In this document: piece by piece, positions 58,457 through 64,000 of the stretch
Position numbering within the stretch: position 1 is the stretch's first letter
How the letters are laid out: every line of letters begins with the position of its first letter
DNA from: Treponema_C sp050937815
GTDB lineage: Bacteria; Spirochaetota; Spirochaetia; Treponematales; Treponemataceae
Assembly (NCBI RefSeq): GCF_050937815.1
Contig: NZ_JACDIJ010000006.1
Coordinates: forward strand, 65,617 to 129,616
Direction of reading: 5' to 3'
DNA length: 64,000 nucleotides
The notes under the pieces: generated by a model
The model's database searches: none
The model's input: the letters and a program-made list of their open reading frames with translations, nothing else
What the model was told of the DNA's origin: nothing
Translations under genes and position numbers: made by a program

Positions 58457-61209
58457 TGTCGTACTCCGGTATAAGCGTGAATTGTATTATCTATGCCGCA
58501 AGTGAGCAATTCGGCAAAGCCGTCGCCGTCAACATCAATCATATGCGGAATACCCGTTCCCGCAACGGGAAAGCCTTCGAGCGGCATAAGCCGGGCGTTA
58601 TACGCGTACAGCGCATTTCCGCCGCCGGATACAAAAACTTCGTCGGTACCGTCGCCGTCAAAATCGAGCAAGCTTATAATGCGGTTATGTGCCGTTTTGG
58701 GCTTTAATACGATTTGATCGACAATGCGGCATTGCGTGTCGATTTTGTACAGGGTTCCGTTTTCATCCGCGGCAAAAAACATATGCAAGCCGGAAGAATA
58801 AACGGGCTGTACCTTGGACGCGGCGTTAAGAGAAACCGAAAGCGCTTCGCGTTCTTCACTTTGTGCGGCCGGAAAAAGCGAAAATACGCCGTCTTCGGTT
58901 AATACCGCCATGCAAAGCTTTGACTGCTCATCTTTGTACAAAAGGGGTTGTACGGCCGAAATGGACTGCGATTCGGCAGGATAACCGGGCAGTATTTTTC
59001 CTTCAGTATCGAACAGGTAAATGAGGCTGTCAAAAGAACGCGGCAATGCCGCAATTGTGTTTTCAAATACGAGGGGCGGCTGTTTTAATTTTGCGTTCAT
59101 TTCCTCGGAATAGCGGACCTGTGCTTTAGAATCGACAAAAAGTAAAACGTTTTTATCGGCCAGCGGTACCGCAAGCGTACCCTTTATAATCGTCGGCGAT
59201 GAGGCACAGCGTTCTCCGGTTAATACGGGAAAACCTTCAAAAGGATTTAAATCGTAATCGGTTTTATATACGGTTCCCCGTGCAGAAACCGCCCATACCG
59301 CTTTTACAATACCTTTTTCGGTGTGAACTCCTATATACGCCGTATCGTCGAGCTTTATGCTGCGTACACTGCGCTGTGCCAAATTAAGCGCGTATACCGA
59401 GTTGGCTGAAGTCCAATAAGCATAGGGAACGTTTTTTGCCGTTTTTCCGCTGTATATATACGACTGCACTTTTACGCCGCAATCGTAGGGGAAGGCGGCC
59501 AATTCTCCGCGCGAAGCCGAAACGGTTTTTTGCGTGTACAACTCAAAACGGAGTTTTTGCGCCGGATCGAGCTTTACCGATACAACCCCTTTGCCGTAAT
59601 CCTTGAGTACGGATTTTAAAGCGGCATTGTGCTTTAAAAAGGCCGGCACGCGGCTGTCGAGCGTATAATAGGCAAATACGGACGTTTCCGGAGAAACCGA
59701 GCGTGCAATTGTTTTCCAATTTTCGGTTTTTACCAAAAGCTTACCGCTTTTTACTTCGGATGCAAAGGCTGCAAGGCCTTCGGCGCTTTGCGAAAGATAG
59801 AGGTACCCGTCTTGAATAAGGTAAAAGGGGGTTGAAAGTTCAACTTTAAATGAACGCACAAGGGCTTTTATAACGTCGGGGAATTCTATGCGCGGAATGC
59901 GTATACCGTTCACTACGGCCGATACATCCCGGTGTACAAAAAAGAGGGAAAAAATATGGGTAAATACGTCGCGGCATTGTTTTTCGTCTTTAAGCGAAAC
60001 AAAAAAGATAGGTTCTTCAGAGTCTGCAGTTCCGACAATACCGATTTCATCGCCCATCCACGAAAATAAAAGTTCTTGAATATCTTTTTGAAACAAAAAC
60101 CGGATGCCGTTTGCCGCATTTTCGTATGCATTCATAATGTTTTTGCCCAAAAGTTCGGCGCCGTTTTCAAACAAAAAGGCAGGCTCTCCCATTTTTAGCA
60201 GGGTAATATAGTCGGTAGATTCGGGAAGGCGCGTTAAAATGCCGGGAACCGCCGATTTGTTTTGCAATATGATTTTTAATCCCTGCGAATCGCTGTCCCA
60301 CGCACAATTGCCCGAAACCGACATTTCTTTTTTATTCAAATTGAAATTTACCGCCGTGTATTCGGGAAAATGCAAACGCGAAATGATTTTTCCGTAAAGC
60401 GTGTCGGCTTTGATATTAGACGTAAAATAATTCATGTCGGTTAAAACGCTTAACGCATCCCGCTTCGATTCTTTAATGAACTTTTTAATCGCTTTTACGC
60501 TTTCGCTTTTTTTTGCATGTGTCGGCACGGCTTTTTCGTTTGACGCTTGCCCTTTCGGAGCTTCGAGCGCTTGCATAAATAAATCTTTTGCCGCCGACAC
60601 AATCATAAGGTCTTTGTAAAAGCCGATATATGCTTTTTGTCCGTCCGCAATTTTGTATGTCCAAAACAAAGTGCCGTTTTCGTTTTCGGCGGAAAGTTCT
60701 TTTACCGACGAAAACACATCGGGGCGGTACCGTAAAATGTAAGGCAAAAGCCGAGAGGCTGCGGATCTGAATCCGAGCTTGGCGCATACAAGATAGGCTC
60801 CGTCCGCATATACGGCGGCATCCAGCCTGAAATTCGAGGCTTTGTCGAACCACTTTGCCGACAAAACGGGGGAGGCGCGCAGAGAACGCAGAGTACCCTG
60901 TAGTTTTTCGGTGTTTGCGCCGGTTAAAAGTGCGTCAAGTGTTTGTACGGATACGGTTTTTTGTAAAAAATCGCCGGCCGAGGGCAGATTTATATACGCA
61001 TAAAAATCCTGCGGAATATGTTCGGCAGGGTCCGCCCCGTCGAAAGCGGAATATACCAAAAATCCCGCAGTCGGAAGCACGATAATCAAGACGATGATTA
61101 ACAGTGTAACGATGAATATATGGAAAAAACCGTGTTTTTTTGTTTTTTTACCGGTTTTTGCCGGTTTTGCCGCCGGATCCCTGCCCGGCTGTATCACCGC
61201 ATTGTTCAT
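58453..61209 (-). CDS. large membrane-anchored protein with C-terminal beta-propeller/FG-GAP repeats
   Basis: 918 residues. Cytoplasmic basic tail (1-27), one membrane helix (about 28-52), then a long periplasmic part. Residues about 70-550 contain a repeated alpha/beta fold reminiscent of DUF3352. From about 580 on there are propeller-like blades, closing with two FG-GAP calcium motifs DFDGDGTDE (about 865) and DVDGDGFAE (about 900). Start ATG with AAGGGG 6 nt upstream; own promoter. It sits between the 431-residue propeller gene and the TPR lipoprotein, probably forming an envelope complex. Function unknown. Confidence 0.8.
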   Translation of the reverse strand: MNNAVIQPGRDPAAKPAKTGKKTKKHGFFHIFIVTLLIIVLIIVLPTAGFLVYSAFDGADPAEHIPQDFYAYINLPSAGDFLQKTVSVQTLDALLTGANTEKLQGTLRSLRASPVLSAKWFDKASNFRLDAAVYADGAYLVCAKLGFRSAASRLLPYILRYRPDVFSSVKELSAENENGTLFWTYKIADGQKAYIGFYKDLMIVSAAKDLFMQALEAPKGQASNEKAVPTHAKKSESVKAIKKFIKESKRDALSVLTDMNYFTSNIKADTLYGKIISRLHFPEYTAVNFNLNKKEMSVSGNCAWDSDSQGLKIILQNKSAVPGILTRLPESTDYITLLKMGEPAFLFENGAELLGKNIMNAYENAANGIRFLFQKDIQELLFSWMGDEIGIVGTADSEEPIFFVSLKDEKQCRDVFTHIFSLFFVHRDVSAVVNGIRIPRIEFPDVIKALVRSFKVELSTPFYLIQDGYLYLSQSAEGLAAFASEVKSGKLLVKTENWKTIARSVSPETSVFAYYTLDSRVPAFLKHNAALKSVLKDYGKGVVSVKLDPAQKLRFELYTQKTVSASRGELAAFPYDCGVKVQSYIYSGKTAKNVPYAYWTSANSVYALNLAQRSVRSIKLDDTAYIGVHTEKGIVKAVWAVSARGTVYKTDYDLNPFEGFPVLTGERCASSPTIIKGTLAVPLADKNVLLFVDSKAQVRYSEEMNAKLKQPPLVFENTIAALPRSFDSLIYLFDTEGKILPGYPAESQSISAVQPLLYKDEQSKLCMAVLTEDGVFSLFPAAQSEEREALSVSLNAASKVQPVYSSGLHMFFAADENGTLYKIDTQCRIVDQIVLKPKTAHNRIISLLDFDGDGTDEVFVSGGGNALYAYNARLMPLEGFPVAGTGIPHMIDVDGDGFAELLTCGIDNTIHAYTGVRQ

Positions 61210-61226
61210 AAAAACCCCTTTTATCC

Positions 61227-61255
61227 AGTGTAGAATGTTACGCCCTATCTGTCAA
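61227..61255 (-). promoter_or_regulatory. promoter of the 918-residue protein gene
   Basis: TTGACA, 17 bp, TACACT on the minus strand; the -35 overlaps the stop codon region of the upstream gene. Normal leader with Shine-Dalgarno. Confidence 0.65.
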
Positions 61256-62547
61256 GGTTTAACAAAGGGCTTTAAAAACCGGAACAAGCGGACGCGGTTG
61301 TCCAAAAAGTCGGACAGGACAATAAAGGTACCGTCGCTTGACACGTCAAGACCGGTCGGCTGATTTCCCGCTTCAATGCTTTCGATGCGTGTAAGGAGGT
61401 GAGTGTCGATTATGTCGAGTCTGCCGGTTACCAAGCCCTTGTGCTCGTAGCCTTTTTCCGGATGATTGGGGCCGCGGCATGATACATATAAACGTCTGCC
61501 GTCGGGAGAAAGCGCAATGGTGTTGGGATTGTTAAAAACCCGTATCGATGCGATAAGGCTGTCGTCCTCTAACGAGTACACTTCAATACATGCGTTAAAC
61601 ATATCCGACACATAGAGCCGTTTTGTACGGTAATCGGCTGCGATATGGCGCTTTGCTCCTTTGCTTCCGGCTTCCGTGAGGGTTTTTAAGTCTTTAAGAT
61701 TTTTTTTAATAAGACGGCAGCGGGATTTTCCCGAATCGTCTTCGAATTGTGCGCAATACATATACAAGCCGTCCTGCGAAAAAGCCATACCGCGCGGAAC
61801 GGCGGCAACCGGAATCTTCCGTTCCTCCGTATAGGACAGCGGATTTATAACGCTTATATCGCGGCTGACCCAATTGCTTACATAGACACGGTTGTTTGCC
61901 TGATTGTATGCCATCACCTTACTCCACGCACCCGAGCTTTGTATGGAGCGCTTATAAGCGAAGCCGGCTAAATCGAATACGTGGACGCACGCCGAACTCA
62001 TTTGCGATACCCACAGTTCGTTTTGCTGCGGCAGTACCAGCGTTTCCACAAAGCCCTGTTGCCGGGCATATTGTTCGGGAGGCTTTATACGTCTAACGTT
62101 GCCTGTTTGTATATCGATTATATCGACACCGTCGGCTTCCAAAAGGGCTGCGGCAACCAGTTTGTCGTTTATAAAACGAAGACTTTTGGGCTTGCTTCCG
62201 GTTTGAAAAACCGCTTCAACATCGTATTGCGAATTTTCGCGCGACAAAAAGGCAAAGCCGCTTTTTTGTAAAAGAGAGGTGCCTTCGATACTGACCGGGC
62301 GGAAACCCTCGTGTTTTATATCAAGCTTTGCAGGCGGCGTATCAAAGCGGAATCGTACACGGGCAATGCTTTTGTCCGTTTCCAAAACCTCAGGCTGTAT
62401 TTTTACGCCGTCCGCAAAAAAATCCGTTCCCGAAAAGGGCTGAACGGTTAAGTCGAATACGGTTTGCGCGTACAAAGACAGGCAAAAAGTTATGCATATA
62501 AAAAGGTACAGCACACGTACACAAAAACGCACATCCTTCAGTTTCAT
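61252..62547 (-). CDS. exported YncE/lactonase-like seven-bladed beta-propeller protein
   Basis: 431 residues from ATG 62547-62545. A signal peptide is present (FCVRVLYLFICITFCLSLYA, cleavage near 28). Residues about 110-430 are YVTN-type blades: YNQANNRVYVSNWVSRDISVINP, then GMAFSQDGLYMYCAQ, LSPDGRRLYVSCRG and LDVSSDGTFIVLSDFLDNRVRLF by region. Such proteins bind ligands or act as scaffolds in the periplasm. The promoter ends 6 nt before the ATG without a Shine-Dalgarno, so a leaderless message is likely. An upstream frame (residues ahead of MKLKD) is not real. Confidence 0.85.
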   Translation of the reverse strand: MKLKDVRFCVRVLYLFICITFCLSLYAQTVFDLTVQPFSGTDFFADGVKIQPEVLETDKSIARVRFRFDTPPAKLDIKHEGFRPVSIEGTSLLQKSGFAFLSRENSQYDVEAVFQTGSKPKSLRFINDKLVAAALLEADGVDIIDIQTGNVRRIKPPEQYARQQGFVETLVLPQQNELWVSQMSSACVHVFDLAGFAYKRSIQSSGAWSKVMAYNQANNRVYVSNWVSRDISVINPLSYTEERKIPVAAVPRGMAFSQDGLYMYCAQFEDDSGKSRCRLIKKNLKDLKTLTEAGSKGAKRHIAADYRTKRLYVSDMFNACIEVYSLEDDSLIASIRVFNNPNTIALSPDGRRLYVSCRGPNHPEKGYEHKGLVTGRLDIIDTHLLTRIESIEAGNQPTGLDVSSDGTFIVLSDFLDNRVRLFRFLKPFVKP

Positions 62548-62830
62548 GCTTTTATTGTCCGAAAAGCAGGCTCTTTTGTCAACGCCGCTCTCTTTTGTAG
62601 AGAAACGGTAGACACCCAAAACAACCGGGCGGAAATTAGGAATGTTTAATGCTTAATGAGGAATTATGAATTGAGTATTAAAGAATGGGTGAATTAAGTT
62701 GAAGCTTTTTGGTAAGAGTTGTCGGAAGCTCCTTGCCCAAGGCATCCGGCAAAGGCTATTCTACCGGCTTTTTGTCTTTGTACCGCTATATCCGTTTCGT
62801 AATCATATTCTGCCGGTAACATATTGATTC
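62548..62830. other. gene-free stretch at the right end
   Basis: Contains the promoter at 62554-62582; beyond it, AT-rich short repeats of the TTAATG/GAATTATGAATT kind near 62640-62700 and no frame I can support. It borders a gene-remnant junction. Confidence 0.5.
62554..62582 (-). promoter_or_regulatory. leaderless promoter of the YncE-like gene
   Basis: TTGACA, exactly 17 bp, GACAAT, then AAAAGC and ATG at 62547 on the minus strand. Confidence 0.6.
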
Positions 62831-63005
62831 TTATAAAGCCTCGATTTCTTCTTTGCTTAAGCCCGTGGCTTGTACTATTTTTGCAGTAGAATCACCGAGC
62901 TGTTTTAATATCTTTGCCGTTTCAATTTTGGTTTGGTAAGCACCCCTATCAATACCTTCGGAGAAAGCTATTTCACGTTCTTCAGCACGCCGTCCATCTT
63001 GCAGG
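62831..63005 (-). pseudogene. C-terminal remnant of a Rpn-family PD-(D/E)XK nuclease gene
   Basis: On the minus strand a frame of 57 codons ends TGLSKEEIEAL-stop and reads RRAEEREIAFSEGIDRGAY, then KIETAKILKQLG. This is the typical tail of Rpn (recombination-promoting nuclease, transposase_31) proteins, many of which are scattered in treponeme genomes. There is no start or catalytic domain: only the tail is left. It butts against the plus-strand propeller remnant at about 63005. Confidence 0.75.
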
Positions 63006-63990
63006 CACCATAGGAACAGGCGGGAATGAAAAGCCCTGTTATTGGAAAGGCAACACCAAGTACGAACTGCCTATGGACTCGGAAATGGCTGAAGGATATG
63101 CATGTTCCCTTACCCTTAAAGACGGAAAAGCCTACAGTGCAGGGGACTACGGCGAAACAGGGGTGTCAACCGCCATTGTATGGGAAGGAAACACCCCGTA
63201 CTGGCAAAGCCCCGAACGATGGACCGCCGCACATGCAATTTTAACCGAAGGCTCCTCCCTCTACATAGCGGGAAAGCTGAAAAAAGACGAAGTGTGGGAA
63301 GCCTCCGTTGCCGACATAACGGACAAAACGCAAGTGCGCATTGCCCACCTGCATACAAGCACGGGAACGGAGGAAGGTTCGAGAGCTTACGGCTTGTGCG
63401 CCTCTCCTTCCGCCTTTTATGCCGTAGGACAAATATACAACAGCGTCGTTGACCAAAAAAAAGGTGCCTTGTGGACAATAAGCAAAACATTTGACGGCAC
63501 CGTAACCGAAACGGTGCTGGCTACGGGAGAGGATGTATGGCCCAAGGCGGTATGCTTTTTAGACGGCGCCGCCTACGCTGCAGGACGGAATGCGGCAAGA
63601 AATGCTGCGGTATGGAAGGTTACGGGTACGGGCACAAGCGCAACTATAACGGAAACGGAACTTGAAACCGACGGCTCCGAAGCAAACGCCGCATGCACAA
63701 AAGACGGCTTTGTCTTTATAGGCGGACGGAACAGAGGCAAGCCCTGTATTTGGAAGGGAACGGACAGCTCCTTTACAGCCATACCTTTAAGCTCCAAGGA
63801 CGGCACGGTGAATGCCCTCTACGCTTTCGGAAACGACATCTATGCGGCAGGCTATATTCAAGAAAGCGGTGTTAAAAAAGCCGCCTATTGGAAGTTCACT
63901 TCCGCCATTTCTTCTGCCTCCGATGCCGACATAACCGTCCTTCCCGACGCCGACAGCGAAGCATACGGCATTGCTGTAGCATGGGAATAA
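63006..63990 (+). pseudogene. 5'-truncated kelch/propeller-like repeat protein
   Basis: Open to about 63990 (about 327 codons). Blades repeat with W and G marks: CYWKGNTKYELP, IVWEGNTPYWQS, CIWKGTDSS, and AYWKF, with AYAAGRNA and IYAAGYIQ in the opposite strands. There is no start codon, signal peptide or promoter; the frame upstream of about 63005 is on the other gene's remnant, so the 5' end is missing. The full gene would probably encode a secreted or lipidated propeller protein, a family common in oral treponemes. Confidence 0.7.
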
Positions 63991-64000
63991 GCATACAATC

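Noticed and set aside
62914..63005. N-terminus of the propeller protein at 62914
   Set aside because: This stretch is the antisense of the Rpn tail, which is a much better protein match.
1..64000. CRISPR array, prophage or complete insertion sequence
   Set aside because: No regularly spaced repeats with unique spacers, no phage structural genes and no transposase with inverted repeats; the 23-bp repeats at 16695 have only 3 copies with almost no spacer.

Overview
The window looks like chromosomal DNA of a host-associated, probably oral, anaerobic Treponema of intermediate GC (roughly mid-40s percent by eye, higher than T. denticola). Supporting signs are a class I (strict-anaerobe) hybrid cluster protein, a desulfoferrodoxin, an arginine deiminase pathway, GatCAB, a long spirochaete-style PRPP synthetase, a one-domain FliG homologue, a spirochaete-type ThrH, and many lipoproteins with relaxed lipoboxes. 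The species cannot be fixed from the sequence alone.

Layout: 1-3.4 kb holds a partial lipoprotein gene, glnA and an ion-channel gene (all minus). 3.6-10.1 kb holds a ureidoglycolate-lyase-like gene, a DEAD-box helicase with a long leader, a PAP2-like unknown and a bacteriohemerythrin fired from divergent promoters, then glyA and a NifX-like gene. 10.1-15.3 kb is a nitrosative/oxidative stress block: a Crp/Fnr regulator divergent from hcp across a perfect palindrome, then an unknown gene, a hemerythrin, a DUF2249 gene and a convergent desulfoferrodoxin. 15.4-24.6 kb (all minus) has an AAA_14/DUF4143 ATPase, apt, tyrA, aroF, tsaD, a YibQ-like deacetylase, a sigma-70 factor, a KamA/EpmB radical-SAM enzyme and an outer-membrane barrel. 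24.9-27 kb has pirin, nitroreductase and thrH. 27-33 kb (minus) has fhs and an argS-arcA-argF operon. 33.1-34.2 kb is an AT-rich toxin-antitoxin module. 35.4-42.6 kb has rny, arcC, gatCAB and two trailing genes. 42.6-48.5 kb is an oppABCDF operon (minus). 48.7-55.4 kb has small membrane and acidic proteins, tRNA-Arg(CCT), an MBL protein, a HAD phosphatase, prs, a FliG_C-like protein with purB, and a PfkB kinase. 55.5-57.4 kb is an AT-rich lipoprotein island. 57.4-62.6 kb is an envelope operon of beta-propeller and TPR proteins. The right end is a junction of two broken genes.

The most striking feature is not a gene. At least thirteen unrelated genes have a sigma-70 -10 hexamer ending only 5-8 nt (nine times exactly 6 nt) before the start codon, usually with a -35 box 16-17 bp further upstream and no Shine-Dalgarno sequence. 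Transcription would start at or within about two nucleotides of the start codon, so leaderless mRNAs appear to be a major expression mode here, beside genes with ordinary GGAGG-type sites (glnA, rny, arcC, opp, tsaD, aroF and others).

Metabolically, argS-arcA-argF plus arcC make a complete arginine-to-ATP route; opp supplies peptides; glnA, glyA and fhs handle nitrogen and one-carbon units; apt, prs and purB serve nucleotides. The hcp cluster, hemerythrins, nitroreductase and desulfoferrodoxin fit an anaerobe coping with oxygen and nitric oxide in inflamed tissue.
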